This document shows, piece after piece, positions 16,966-25,844 of a DNA stretch of 38,477 bases; the stretch's first letter is position 1; every line of letters starts with the position of its first letter. The notes under the pieces were generated by a model, which saw nothing but the letters and a program-made list of their open reading frames with translations, did no database searches and was not told the DNA's origin. The position numbers and the translations under genes are program-made. The DNA is from CAZAMP01 sp964486455 (GTDB lineage Bacteria > Eisenbacteria > RBG-16-71-46 > CAZAMP01), in assembly GCA_964486455.1 (NCBI GenBank), contig CAZAMP010000040.1, forward strand, positions 1 through 38,477, read 5' to 3'.

Positions 16966-17892
16966 CTAGATGAGGCGCAGAAAGAACTGCCATCCGAGAA
17001 GCGTGATCAGTGAAGCTGTCGTTGACCCAATGATGACCGCCGAAGCGAGGGTCTCGTCGCCGCGCATTTCCTGCGCCATGATGTAGCTGACCACTGCCGT
17101 GGGCGTGGCCATGATCATGACGGGGACCTCCAATTCGATTCCGGAGAACCCGATCACGCGGAGCGCCAGGTACACGAGTGCGGGATAGACGATCAGTTTG
17201 ATGAGCGACACCGCGATCGCCGGATACAGATTGGCCCGCAGCCTTCCGAAATCCAAACCCGCACCCACCGAAAGAAGCGCAATGGGAAGCGCGATGCGCC
17301 CCACCATATCAAAGCTGCGATCGAGGCTCACCGGCAGGACGACCCCCGAGGCGGACGCGAGCAGGCCGGCCGCGCAGCCGATGATCAATGGGTTCTTCGC
17401 GATGCCGATTGCCGTTCGTCCCCAGATGGCGGTGCCGGTGTGGGCCTTCTCCTGGTGGGGTAGTGTGAGCAGAAGCACCGCGAAGAAGTTGTAGAGTACG
17501 ACCATGAAGCTGATGAAGACGGCGGCCGGTCCGAGCGCGGCGTCGCCGTATGCGTTGGCTACGATCGGAAGGCCAACAAACACCATGTTGCTTCTGTGCG
17601 CTCCCTGCGCGAGCACGCCGCGCCGCGCCGGAGACGATCGTGCAGAGGCCGCGTACACGGCCAGGCCCACGACGACAGTCACGCCGGTCACGAGCAATAA
17701 GAGTGGGAGGTTCAGGCTCTCGTCGAGCGGCGTGCGTGACGTTCCGAGAAAGAGAAGAGACGGGGCGGCGACATAGAAGACGAGCTTCGAGAGGGCGGCG
17801 CTCGTTTCTTCGCGAAGCAGCCCCAGTGCGCGCAAGAGATAGCCGACACCGATGACGATGAAGACCGGAAGGACGCTGTCTATCGACTCCAT
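16966..17892 (-). CDS. AEC-family (auxin efflux carrier-like) permease
   Basis: 308 aa inner-membrane protein with about ten helices in two halves, the normal length and layout of the AEC family. It starts MESIDSVLPVFIVIGVGYLL. Other typical segments are GLPIVANAYGD, KNPLIIGCAAG, LPIALLSVGAGLDF, and PTAVVSYIMAQEM in the second half. Bacterial members carry malate, other dicarboxylates or small organic acids. The substrate cannot be told here. No Shine-Dalgarno precedes the ATG at 17892; a -10-like TATCCT ends only 7 nt before it, which would fit a leaderless transcript. Divergent from the YchF-like gene. Confidence 0.9.
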   Translation of the reverse strand: MESIDSVLPVFIVIGVGYLLRALGLLREETSAALSKLVFYVAAPSLLFLGTSRTPLDESLNLPLLLLVTGVTVVVGLAVYAASARSSPARRGVLAQGAHRSNMVFVGLPIVANAYGDAALGPAAVFISFMVVLYNFFAVLLLTLPHQEKAHTGTAIWGRTAIGIAKNPLIIGCAAGLLASASGVVLPVSLDRSFDMVGRIALPIALLSVGAGLDFGRLRANLYPAIAVSLIKLIVYPALVYLALRVIGFSGIELEVPVMIMATPTAVVSYIMAQEMRGDETLASAVIIGSTTASLITLLGWQFFLRLI

Positions 17893-18090
17893 GAGCGGGA
17901 GGATAGACGAGTTGCCGCGTCGCGGAAATCAGGGAATCCCCGACGATGGCGATGAGCGTCGCAAGATTCGAGTGGCGGTGCTCCACGGGATTGCGGTATA
18001 CAGACTCGCTCGACTGCCGGTGTCCGGGCCGGCCGGAATTCATGCGGGTCCGGCACGAAACGACAACCGGAATTCGGAGATTGACGAAGT

Positions 18091-19125
18091 ATGAAAGTCG
18101 CGATCCTGGGGCTCCCGCAGGCTGGCAAGCGGACGCTTTTCACGCTGCTGACGGGCCGGCCGGTCCCGGAGAATCGCAAGCCGGGCGAGAGCATCGAAGG
18201 CACGGCTCGCATTCGTGATCCTCGGGTGGATGTCCTCTCCGAGATGTGCCGGCCGAAAAAGACGACGTACCCGGAGAACAGCTTTGTGCTCTGCCCGGAT
18301 CTGGACGAAGGCCCCGGCAAGCGTTCATGGCTGGAGATCGCCCGGCGGTGCGATCTTCTCTGCCTTCTCGTGAGGGCGTTCGAGTCGGATCAGGTGTATC
18401 ACCCGGCCGGCTCCCTGGATGCTGAACGGGACCGCGAAGCGGTTCTCACAGAGCTCATCCTTGCGGACCTCGAGATGCTGCTCAATCGACTCATCCGGAT
18501 CGGTAAGGAGAAGATGTCGGGTCAGTCCGCGGTTCAGGCGAACGAGGAGCGCGCGCTCAAGAAGTGTGAGCAGGTTCTGGAGGACGGCCGTCCCGCAAGC
18601 GAGGCGGACCTACTGCCCGAGGAAGCGGAGGCGATTAAAACGCTGGGCCTCGTCACTCGCCTGCCGATCCTCTGGGCGCTGAACGTTTCCGAGGACGCGC
18701 TGGAATCCGGCGTCGGGTCGCCCGGCGATTTCGAGATATCCTGTCAAATCGAGAAGGAAATCGCCTCGATGGAGGACGCCACCGAGCGCGCGGCATTTCT
18801 CGAGGACATGGGCCTTTCGGCCAGCGGTTTGGATCGGATGAACGCGGCCGCGTACGACGCGCTTGGCCTGATGTCGTTCTACACGATCGGCAGCGACGAG
18901 GTCAGGGCGTGGACGATCCGCAAAGGGTCAGCCGCGCGAACGGCGGGGGGAAAGATCCACAGCGACATCGCGCGCGGTTTCATACGGGTCGAAGTGATCA
19001 AGTACGAGGATCTCATCTCGGCCGGATCCGAGCAGGCCGCTAAGAGCGCCGGGCGCGTCCTGGTGAAGGGTCGGGACTACGTGATGGAGGACGGGGATAT
19101 CTGTCACTTCCTCTTCAATGTCTGA
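18091..19125 (+). CDS. Divergent YchF/Obg-family P-loop protein
   Basis: 344 aa, near the 360 of YchF. It starts MKVAILGLPQAGKRTLF: a P-loop like YchF's GLPNVGKST, but with Q-A before GK and R after (residues 7-15). The NxxE motif that gives YchF its preference for ATP is kept (N198-V-S-E201), and the C-terminal TGS domain is recognisable (about 258-343, with WTIRKGSAARTAGGKIHSDI). The middle is altered. Where YchF has DIAGLV plus a glycine-rich switch II, this protein has CPDLDEGPGKRSW (about 68-80) and then the next helix, so the switch is shortened. YchF binds ribosomes and hydrolyses ATP; whether this paralog does is uncertain. The ribosome site is weak (CGGAG about 11 nt upstream). Confidence 0.85.
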   Translation: MKVAILGLPQAGKRTLFTLLTGRPVPENRKPGESIEGTARIRDPRVDVLSEMCRPKKTTYPENSFVLCPDLDEGPGKRSWLEIARRCDLLCLLVRAFESDQVYHPAGSLDAERDREAVLTELILADLEMLLNRLIRIGKEKMSGQSAVQANEERALKKCEQVLEDGRPASEADLLPEEAEAIKTLGLVTRLPILWALNVSEDALESGVGSPGDFEISCQIEKEIASMEDATERAAFLEDMGLSASGLDRMNAAAYDALGLMSFYTIGSDEVRAWTIRKGSAARTAGGKIHSDIARGFIRVEVIKYEDLISAGSEQAAKSAGRVLVKGRDYVMEDGDICHFLFNV

Positions 19126-19239
19126 GGAGTGGCCGGGCCGCGAGTCTTAGTGCCGACGGACTCATGCCTATCCACAGGCGAAGCGCGAATCGATATCGTT
19201 CCCGCCTGTCACCGATCCCCGGCGATTGAGGCGGTCGTC

Positions 19240-20070
19240 TTACTCGATCTCGCTCAATACGCGAAGCATCTGCTCCTGGTCGCTACAGTCGGCGACACCC
19301 ATCACTCCGCGATCGGTCAGGGTAATGCCCACAGGGCCTCTGTAGGGAACCTCCCGGCTCAGCACCAAGCGTCCACTGGTTTCGACCGCTGACCACTTGG
19401 CGGCCAGTTGTTTCCAGACGTCCTCCCCGGAAGCTCCGTGTCCGGGAAGGACGATGAACAGCTGAAACTCCGATTCGTCGTCGGCCCCGTATCGGGCATG
19501 AATGCAATTCGTCAGCTCCCGCATACCGAGGAAGCTCTCCCGGGTGAACCCAACCGAGCCCGGGACTATCCCGGCTTCAGGCAGGAGGGCGAGCTCTTCA
19601 GGATAGGTGTCCCGTCCGGGCAATGCGTTCGCGATGGATTCAAGAAGGCTGACCGCGCCGTCATTTTGCATCTCGCCTTCATAGATGTCGACCTTGACGT
19701 AGAAACGGTCTTTCAGAAGCAGCCACTGGTAGGGAGGAAAGCCGGTCGCCTCGACGCCGACGCGAAGGGTCTCGGCGTCCGAGGCCGCTTCCCTGCGATA
19801 GATGCCGAAGGCGTTGAGCGCGGTCCCCATGTCATAGATGCCGACGCTTGCGACGACACCGTCACGGGATAGCTCGCCGACATCAACTTGTCGGAAGCCG
19901 TAGGCGAGATAGACATCCGCGCCGCCGTTGATGTACTCCCATAGGCCGTCAGTGTCGTAGCGCTCTGCTTCCTGCTGAAGGCTCCATTCGTCGACCCCGG
20001 GGAACTCGACCGCGGAGATCGGCTGCGCGAGCATCGCCGCGAGGACGCCCACGAAAACTGGGCCGCACAT
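19240..20070 (-). CDS. Exported DUF6599-like protein
   Basis: 276 aa with a short signal peptide (MCGPVFVGVLAAMLAQPISA-V). The mature part has the phrase DGLWEYINGGADVYLAYGFR, which I associate with the DUF6599 family, then YDMGTALNAFGIYRRE and further alternating strands. No catalytic motif is visible and no reaction is known to me. AAGGAGG is 11 nt before the ATG. The start lies only 22 bp after the stop of the Tat-exported aldo/keto reductase, so the two form one transcript. A shared role in periplasmic redox is plausible but inferred only from that linkage. Confidence 0.75.
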   Translation of the reverse strand: MCGPVFVGVLAAMLAQPISAVEFPGVDEWSLQQEAERYDTDGLWEYINGGADVYLAYGFRQVDVGELSRDGVVASVGIYDMGTALNAFGIYRREAASDAETLRVGVEATGFPPYQWLLLKDRFYVKVDIYEGEMQNDGAVSLLESIANALPGRDTYPEELALLPEAGIVPGSVGFTRESFLGMRELTNCIHARYGADDESEFQLFIVLPGHGASGEDVWKQLAAKWSAVETSGRLVLSREVPYRGPVGITLTDRGVMGVADCSDQEQMLRVLSEIE

Positions 20071-20092
20071 GTTCTTCCGTTCCTCCTTGCGA

Positions 20093-21487
20093 CTACGCCA
20101 GCTTCAACATCGAGTGCGCCCGCATCATCTGCCAAGGAACAATGACGCCATGCGGACAGGCGCTCACGCACGGTGCTTCGCAGTCGGCGCAGTGCCTGGC
20201 GTCGCAACCGTCCAGCTTCGCGTACTTGGCCATGGCCATCTTCTCGCGGCCTTGGCGTGCGAAGTAGTACGAGTAACGCATGATGGTGCTCACGGGCACG
20301 TTGCTCGGGCACAGTTTGAGACAGGTGGAACATCCATGGCGGCAGTACGATGCACCGTAGGCGTTCGTGTACTCCTCGAGAAACAGCCGTCCCGCCTGGG
20401 AGAGTTCCGTACCGGAAACCGGAATCACCTTGTCCAACTCCTCGAAGTCCGGCATGGAGACGCAAACCGTATGCATGTCCGGGTTCTGGAGCACCCACTG
20501 AATGCACCTGGCCTGTAGCTCGTCATTCGTCGTCGCGCCGTGCTTCTCCGCAAACGGCTTGACGGCCTCCGCCGACTCCTTCTGCCTGTCCAGCCACGCG
20601 ATGATCCGCTCGATTGAGGTCTCGCGCGGGACACCGGCCTCTTCCATGCGCTCGATGTACTCGAGGTAATCTCCGGTCGGGTTCTCAGGGTCAAACGGAT
20701 CCAGCACGAGGTAGCCCGGCATCGTCTTCATGGCCGTCGTGCCGACGTTGTGCTCCTTGCAGGCGGCAAGGACCTTTTCGGCCTCCTCACGGTTGAGGAA
20801 GTTGTAGCTCAGCAACATGAGATCGAAGCGACCGTCCTCGGCCGCGGCGACCAGCACCTTCTCCATGCTGTCGCCACCTTCGTCACGGGGGCCGTGCGAG
20901 GAGATGCCGACGTGCTTGAGCTTGCCGTCCGCCTTGAGCTGGGAGGCAGCCGCGTGAAACGCTTCGTGCCCGATCAGCGTAACGTCCTCAACGGCGTGGA
21001 TGTACAGAGCGTCCGCATAGTCCGTCTTCAGCCGTTCGAGACATTTTCCGTATCGCTCGAGAATCGTATCCTTCTCAGTGTCCGGCTCGACGGCCATCTT
21101 CGTCGAGATGAAGATCCTGCTCCGGTCCAAATGGGGCATGGCCTCGCCGATCTTCGTCTCCGAATCGCCGTTGCCGTATGTTTCCGCCACGTCGAAGTAG
21201 TTGATCCCGTGGTCGTAGGCGTAGCGGATGACGTTGGACTCCTGGATTTGTCCGCAGCCCAGGCTGATGTCGGACACACGAAAGCCGGTGCGGCCCAGCG
21301 TCCGCGTGGTCGTGATGATTGGCGTCTCCGCCTTGGTGGCGGTGTCCGCGTCGTCTGCGGATTCGGCAAGGCTCCGGCCTGACAGTGTCGTCAGGGCGCC
21401 GCCGGCGACCAGGCTCCCGCCGAACTTGAGGAACGTCCGACGGGTCGGGGTCTTGGCGTCGTGCATCGATCCGGAGTGCGCGTCCAT
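20093..21487 (-). CDS. Tat-exported aldo/keto reductase with C-terminal 4Fe-4S ferredoxin-like domain
   Basis: 464 aa. The N-terminus has a twin-arginine signal (TRRTFLK, residues 15-21), then a hydrophobic segment, so the protein should be exported folded with cofactor. The (beta/alpha)8 aldo/keto reductase domain (about 60-370) keeps the catalytic tetrad: D99 and Y104 (FDVAETYGNGD), K130 (FISTKM) and H164 (ALYIHAV). The last 80 residues hold two cysteine clusters, CRHGCSTCLKLCP and CDARHCADCEAPCVSACP, fitting two 4Fe-4S clusters as in other ferredoxin-fused reductases. It likely moves electrons between an Fe-S or quinone partner and a carbonyl substrate. Which nicotinamide or partner it uses is not visible. 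GGGAGGGAG precedes ATG 21487 by about 7 nt. First gene of a two-gene unit with the DUF6599-like gene. Confidence 0.9.
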   Translation of the reverse strand: MDAHSGSMHDAKTPTRRTFLKFGGSLVAGGALTTLSGRSLAESADDADTATKAETPIITTTRTLGRTGFRVSDISLGCGQIQESNVIRYAYDHGINYFDVAETYGNGDSETKIGEAMPHLDRSRIFISTKMAVEPDTEKDTILERYGKCLERLKTDYADALYIHAVEDVTLIGHEAFHAAASQLKADGKLKHVGISSHGPRDEGGDSMEKVLVAAAEDGRFDLMLLSYNFLNREEAEKVLAACKEHNVGTTAMKTMPGYLVLDPFDPENPTGDYLEYIERMEEAGVPRETSIERIIAWLDRQKESAEAVKPFAEKHGATTNDELQARCIQWVLQNPDMHTVCVSMPDFEELDKVIPVSGTELSQAGRLFLEEYTNAYGASYCRHGCSTCLKLCPSNVPVSTIMRYSYYFARQGREKMAMAKYAKLDGCDARHCADCEAPCVSACPHGVIVPWQMMRAHSMLKLA

Positions 21488-21572
21488 GTGGAGTCTCCCT
21501 CCCTTGCGCCGGTGAGTGAATCCCCGCGAAGATCCAACGCGTCGCGATTGTATACCGACGGCGCCGAGAGGG

Positions 21573-23792
21573 CTACCGAAGGACGAGCTTTCTCCCGAGA
21601 CTCGAGCCGTCCCCTTCGAGCCGCACGAAGTAGACGCCCGGCGCCACCCGATCGCCCGCGTCGTTGCGGCCGTCCCAAGCGACTAGCGCTGTCCCCGCGT
21701 CGAACGGTTCGTCGGCCAGCGACGCGACCTTTCGACCGCCTATGTCGTAGACGCCGAGTCGAATCGACATAGTGTGCGGGAGATCGAGCCGGAGCTTCGC
21801 AGAACTGCTGAACGGGTTGGGGAAGCCGGTAAGCACGACCGGAGTGGTGCTCGGAGTTCCGGATACCGCGGTGGTTCCGTAATTGACCTCGAAGAGGAAC
21901 CACTCCTTGTTCTCCGGAGTGATGGCCGAATGCTCCTGGTTCTCGATCGGCGTGTAGACCTCGTCGAACGGAGTATGGGCGAGGATGTCCGGATCACCCG
22001 CGACGTCGTAGAAGAGGTCGGACGTGTCCAGATCGAGCGCGCTGATGGTGGGGATGAAACAGTGGCGGGGGTGAAGGGCGATGATATCGCCGTACGGGGC
22101 TTCCGAATCGGCGATCTGCTCCATGCTGTTTCGGTTGCCCCCAGGGGCGCTATCGTAGGGGTCGCTCCCGCTGACGGTCACGATCGCTTCATCAGTCGGG
22201 AAGCCCAGGATGGCGATGAGGCCGTGCATGATGACCTGGCTCCCGGCGTCCGGCACGGACCAGATGTTGCCGATGATATCGATAAGAAACGTGTCGTACT
22301 CCCATTCGATGACCTGCGCTCCAGCGGCGTATCCTTGGTCCAACTGCGTCGAGCTTCCGTTGATGATCGAAACCATTCGGGGCGACGCGGGATACTGCCC
22401 GAGGGCGGCGATGTCACTCAGAAAATCGGCGCGCAGCGGATCGCTGGTGGCCGTCGTGTCCGAGAAGTCCGTGTGATGATACGCGAGCATCTGTCGCGCG
22501 GCGGGGGAGTCCAAGGCCTCGAGCCAGGCCGCCGCATCCACCGAGAGATCGGCGAAGAATGCGAGCCAGTACTGCATGCCCAGCGGGATGTTCGCCCCAC
22601 TCTGCGGAGAATCGAACGAGATGAAGAGACGGGTGTTGTGCGCCATCGCCTGTGATTCCATGTACGTGAGCGCGTATCGCCCGACCAGTCCCCCCATGCT
22701 CGCGCCGATGATGGCCAAGTCGGCATCCGGCTCCAGGATCGCGTTGATCTGGTCGATCAGCTCGACTGCTGCAAACGCGTTTCGCTGGATGTACTCCGTC
22801 GCGTCCGTGAAGTTCAGGACGATGATGTCGAAGCCGAGGCCGCGTGCCGTCTCGAGCAGCTCTTCGCGATTGAGGAGCGTGTAGAGCTCGTCCCAGCTCA
22901 TGCTGTTGTCGAGATCGAACCCTTCGACGACGACGATCGGGTCCGTGATCGTCGCATGGGCGTCCGCCAGGTAGACGTAGGCGTCGCCGGTGCCGAAGCC
23001 GCCTTCGTAAGGGATCGTGGCGACGATCTCCAGCGTGTCGTCGGGCATGGGTATCATCAGGTTCCTGACGTCGAAGCGGAAGGCGCTCAGGAGCTCCGAT
23101 CCGTCCGCGAAGCGTGCGCGAAGTCCGATCGTCTTGATTCCCGCCGACGTGAAGCGAACCGTCTGAGGAACGCCAAATGCCACCGATCGCCAGCCACGAC
23201 CATCGGAGAAGTCGAGCATGATATCCGGCGGCGGCGATCCCTCATTGGATGCGTAGTGCTTGGGATCGAGGGTGAATGTGACCCGACCGCCGCGATACGT
23301 GTGGTCCACGAGAGGCGCCGCCGCGAAGACGCGTTCGGTGGTTAGCGCGCTCTCGTGCAACTCAACGATACGGCCGTCGGAGATTACGATGCCTCTTGAA
23401 GCGATCGCGTCGGGACGGATACGGTTGTATCTGAAGTTCATGATGGCGATCGGAATCTCCCCGGAGTGCTCCGATCGTCTCGCATCGTCGTTGATCTCCG
23501 CGAGCGGCGGCCAGGTCGGGGCCGCGATCGCCGCGCGTCTGATCTCACTGTAGAGCTGGCGCCAGAGCGCGAGTGACACGGGTGGATCGCCGCGTCCGTC
23601 GTAGTCGCCGATGCCGCTCAGCCCAACCACCCGGTCATAGAGGATCCCCGTTGGAACGACGTTGGGTGTGACGTCTCGAAACAGGTCGCGAAGCACGTCG
23701 GATGAACGGTCCGCGGCGGCCGGGGTCGCCAACAGGACGAAGGTGGTGACAAGAACGGACGTGAACCGGAGAATCGCGGGTAATCGTCTCAT
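21573..23792 (-). CDS. Exported PGAP1/lipase-like alpha/beta hydrolase with sorting domain
   Basis: 739 aa. The ATG at 23792 has GGAGG 5 nt upstream and opens a signal peptide (MRRLPAILRFTSVLVTTFVL, cleavage near AAA-D). A beta-rich N-terminal region (about 40-260) precedes an alpha/beta hydrolase domain. That domain begins PIVVVEGFDLDN, and its nucleophile elbow GASMGGLVGRYAL puts the Ser at residue 365. This elbow and the RYALTYME continuation are typical of PGAP1-like and DUF676 lipases. A later His is likely at one of two places (MLAYHHTDF or QVIMHGLI); I cannot settle which completes the triad. The end is the sorting module (GFPNPFSSSAKLRL, YDIGGRKVASL, APGVYFVRLE). Probably a secreted esterase or lipase. 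Transcribed from a site at 23836-23844. Confidence 0.85.
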   Translation of the reverse strand: MRRLPAILRFTSVLVTTFVLLATPAAADRSSDVLRDLFRDVTPNVVPTGILYDRVVGLSGIGDYDGRGDPPVSLALWRQLYSEIRRAAIAAPTWPPLAEINDDARRSEHSGEIPIAIMNFRYNRIRPDAIASRGIVISDGRIVELHESALTTERVFAAAPLVDHTYRGGRVTFTLDPKHYASNEGSPPPDIMLDFSDGRGWRSVAFGVPQTVRFTSAGIKTIGLRARFADGSELLSAFRFDVRNLMIPMPDDTLEIVATIPYEGGFGTGDAYVYLADAHATITDPIVVVEGFDLDNSMSWDELYTLLNREELLETARGLGFDIIVLNFTDATEYIQRNAFAAVELIDQINAILEPDADLAIIGASMGGLVGRYALTYMESQAMAHNTRLFISFDSPQSGANIPLGMQYWLAFFADLSVDAAAWLEALDSPAARQMLAYHHTDFSDTTATSDPLRADFLSDIAALGQYPASPRMVSIINGSSTQLDQGYAAGAQVIEWEYDTFLIDIIGNIWSVPDAGSQVIMHGLIAILGFPTDEAIVTVSGSDPYDSAPGGNRNSMEQIADSEAPYGDIIALHPRHCFIPTISALDLDTSDLFYDVAGDPDILAHTPFDEVYTPIENQEHSAITPENKEWFLFEVNYGTTAVSGTPSTTPVVLTGFPNPFSSSAKLRLDLPHTMSIRLGVYDIGGRKVASLADEPFDAGTALVAWDGRNDAGDRVAPGVYFVRLEGDGSSLGRKLVLR

Positions 23793-23835
23793 TGCTTCCT
23801 CCAGGTAGTATGAAGATTCGGACGAATCGTGCGGA

Positions 23836-23844
23836 AGTGTAACA
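23836..23844 (-). promoter_or_regulatory. Extended -10 promoter element (TGTTACACT)
   Basis: Minus-strand TGT-TACACT, 44 bp before the hydrolase ATG, in the 78-bp gap after the propeller gene. It matches the recurring pattern; no -35 is evident. Confidence 0.4.
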
Positions 23845-23870
23845 TTGGTCCCGTTCCGCTCGTCATGCGC

Positions 23871-25574
23871 TTAGCGACTCAACACCAGCTTCATCGTGCT
23901 TGTGCGACCGGCGGATCGTAGCCTGACGAAATAGACGCCCGACGCGACAGGCGCTCCGACGTCCGAGATGCCGTCCCAACCGATCGTGTGCTGACCGGCC
24001 TCGCGCCTGCCGATGTCCAGGCTTCGAATGAGTCGACCTGCGGGGTCGTGAACGGTGAGTCGCACCTGCCCCGAATGGCTCAGAGCGTAGGCGATTCGTG
24101 TCACCGGATTGAACGGATTCGGAACGGAGCCTCTCAGTCCGAAGCCGGTGTGTGCGCCATCCGTGTCGGCGACGTCGGTCGGCTCTGCCGGGATCTCGAT
24201 GGCGTAGAGATCACCGCCCCGACCGCCCTGGCCCGCGTGCACGTTCTTCCCGCAGGCGGACGCGTAAGCCGTCCCATCAGGCGCGGTGACGACATCTATG
24301 TCGAAGATCGATCCCGTCGTGTCGAGCGTGAAGAGCGGTTCAGGTGCCGATCGCCCGAAGATATGGATTTCGGGAAACGAACCGCCCCACGATCCGACGG
24401 CGAGGTGTTCGCCGCTCGGGGAGAAGATCATAGCCGATGGCATGTCCACGTGCTCTCGTGTTTGCCGCCCGCCGCTTCCGTCGGTGCGAGGTTGCTTGGG
24501 GGCACCACCGTCGTAGTCGTATTCCCAGAGCAGCTCCAGCGACGGCAGGCTGTAGAGCCGCACGACGACTTCGTTCGGAAAGCTGCTGCCGTTGTCCCAC
24601 GACAACGCGAGCGTGCTCTCGTCGGTGCTGAGTGCGCACTGTCCTACATAGGACCCGGCGCCGGATTGTGTCCACGCGCTCGTGTAGGTCGAACCATTCC
24701 ACTGGCGCAGGTAGAAGTTCGTCCATCCCCATGCGAGGTAGGTCCCGTCGCCGGATATGGCCAGAGCGTCATTGCCGGAGTAGATGGGTCCGCTCCATCG
24801 AAGCGCGGACAGCTCGCGGTCGTAAACGTAGATCGTCGGCCAACCGGCCATGGCGATGAAGTCGCCGGTCGACGAGATCGCGGTGGCAACCACGTTTCCG
24901 TCGGGGAAGTCATAGTCGTCCGTCGGCGTGCCGGAATCTGCATCGAACACAAAGAGCCGGCCGCGCTGTCCCTCGTCGGTGTACATCACGATCGCCGCCG
25001 CGATCGTCGAGCCGTCGTCTGACACCTGGATCGGCTTTCGGCTCGCCCAGCCCTGATAGGTGAGTGATCGACACGGGTGGACCACATATGTCCAGAGTGG
25101 GGTGGATGACCCCGCGTGCCACGCCCTGATGACCGCCGTCGAATCGGAGTCATCGAAGTCGACGGCGGCGATGTGCTCACCTCCACGACACATGTCGACG
25201 AACAGCTTTGTCCCCGCGTATGTCCAGGCCGCCGTGCCGTCGCCCGCCAGCGGCGTGGTCTCGACGTGGATCGGTGGCATCCAGTATGTGCCCGCCGACG
25301 CCATCGCCGCCGGATCGGAGATGCCCATGGACGTGTATATCGCGTCATCGAAGTGACGATGCCAGAGGATTGTGCCTTCGCGGCTTCCTCCGCGTAACGG
25401 GATTACATCATTCGCAGATTCCATAGAGGCGGGACCGGGTTCACTGATCTCCACCGCGCGAGCACCGTGTGACTCGGTCGTGGCGATCGTGGACGGATCG
25501 TACGCGACTGCCTGAGCCAAAACGATGGTCAAGGCGAGGATAGCGACTACCGCGATGGATGGCCCGCGTCTCAT
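23871..25574 (-). CDS. Exported WD40/PQQ-like beta-propeller protein with sorting domain
   Basis: 567 aa. AAAGGAG precedes ATG 25574 and the frame opens with a signal peptide (MRRGPSIAVVAILALTIVLA, cleavage near AVA-Y). The centre (about 90-470) repeats a propeller-blade pattern: VSDDGSTIAAAIVM, ISSTGDFIAMAGWP, ISGDGTYLAWGW, LSTDESTLALSWD, FSPSGEHLAVGSW. This is a quinoprotein or WD40-like seven-bladed fold without an obvious active site. The last 85 residues are the sorting module (SVPNPFNPVTRIAYAL, HDPAGRLIRSL, VASGVYFVRLR, ending KLVLSR). Binding or scaffold role inferred. It is divergent from the lipoprotein gene. Confidence 0.88.
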   Translation of the reverse strand: MRRGPSIAVVAILALTIVLAQAVAYDPSTIATTESHGARAVEISEPGPASMESANDVIPLRGGSREGTILWHRHFDDAIYTSMGISDPAAMASAGTYWMPPIHVETTPLAGDGTAAWTYAGTKLFVDMCRGGEHIAAVDFDDSDSTAVIRAWHAGSSTPLWTYVVHPCRSLTYQGWASRKPIQVSDDGSTIAAAIVMYTDEGQRGRLFVFDADSGTPTDDYDFPDGNVVATAISSTGDFIAMAGWPTIYVYDRELSALRWSGPIYSGNDALAISGDGTYLAWGWTNFYLRQWNGSTYTSAWTQSGAGSYVGQCALSTDESTLALSWDNGSSFPNEVVVRLYSLPSLELLWEYDYDGGAPKQPRTDGSGGRQTREHVDMPSAMIFSPSGEHLAVGSWGGSFPEIHIFGRSAPEPLFTLDTTGSIFDIDVVTAPDGTAYASACGKNVHAGQGGRGGDLYAIEIPAEPTDVADTDGAHTGFGLRGSVPNPFNPVTRIAYALSHSGQVRLTVHDPAGRLIRSLDIGRREAGQHTIGWDGISDVGAPVASGVYFVRLRSAGRTSTMKLVLSR

Positions 25575-25628
25575 GATCGCTCCTTTGATGGTGCGACAGT
25601 GGCGTGACGATGATCGGTCAGTCGTTCG

Positions 25629-25637
25629 AGTATATCA
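25629..25637 (-). promoter_or_regulatory. Extended -10 promoter element (TGATATACT)
   Basis: Minus-strand TGA-TATACT, 55 bp before the propeller ATG, in the 270-bp divergent region. No good -35 is visible. Confidence 0.45.
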
Positions 25638-25844
25638 CGCTCGCGACGGCCAAGAGATTCGGGCAACCTGCCGAGCGGATGCGCGTATGTGGAATCTGAA
25701 CGTCTTCACCGCGACAGATTCGAATCGCGTCCGTGACGATGCCGATCGTCCAAACGGCAGCGCCGGGATAGGAGTGTGTATCGAACAGGATGCCTCGCAG
25801 ATGAACACGTAATCGGGGGTGGCCAGATACAAGGAGGGAGAAGT

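Noticed and set aside
23988..25022. 344-codon frame on the plus strand
   Set aside because: Antisense to the exported propeller protein, no domain and no start signal.
25700..25760. TTCGAATC-like patch suggesting a tRNA T-arm
   Set aside because: No acceptor or anticodon stems can be built around it.
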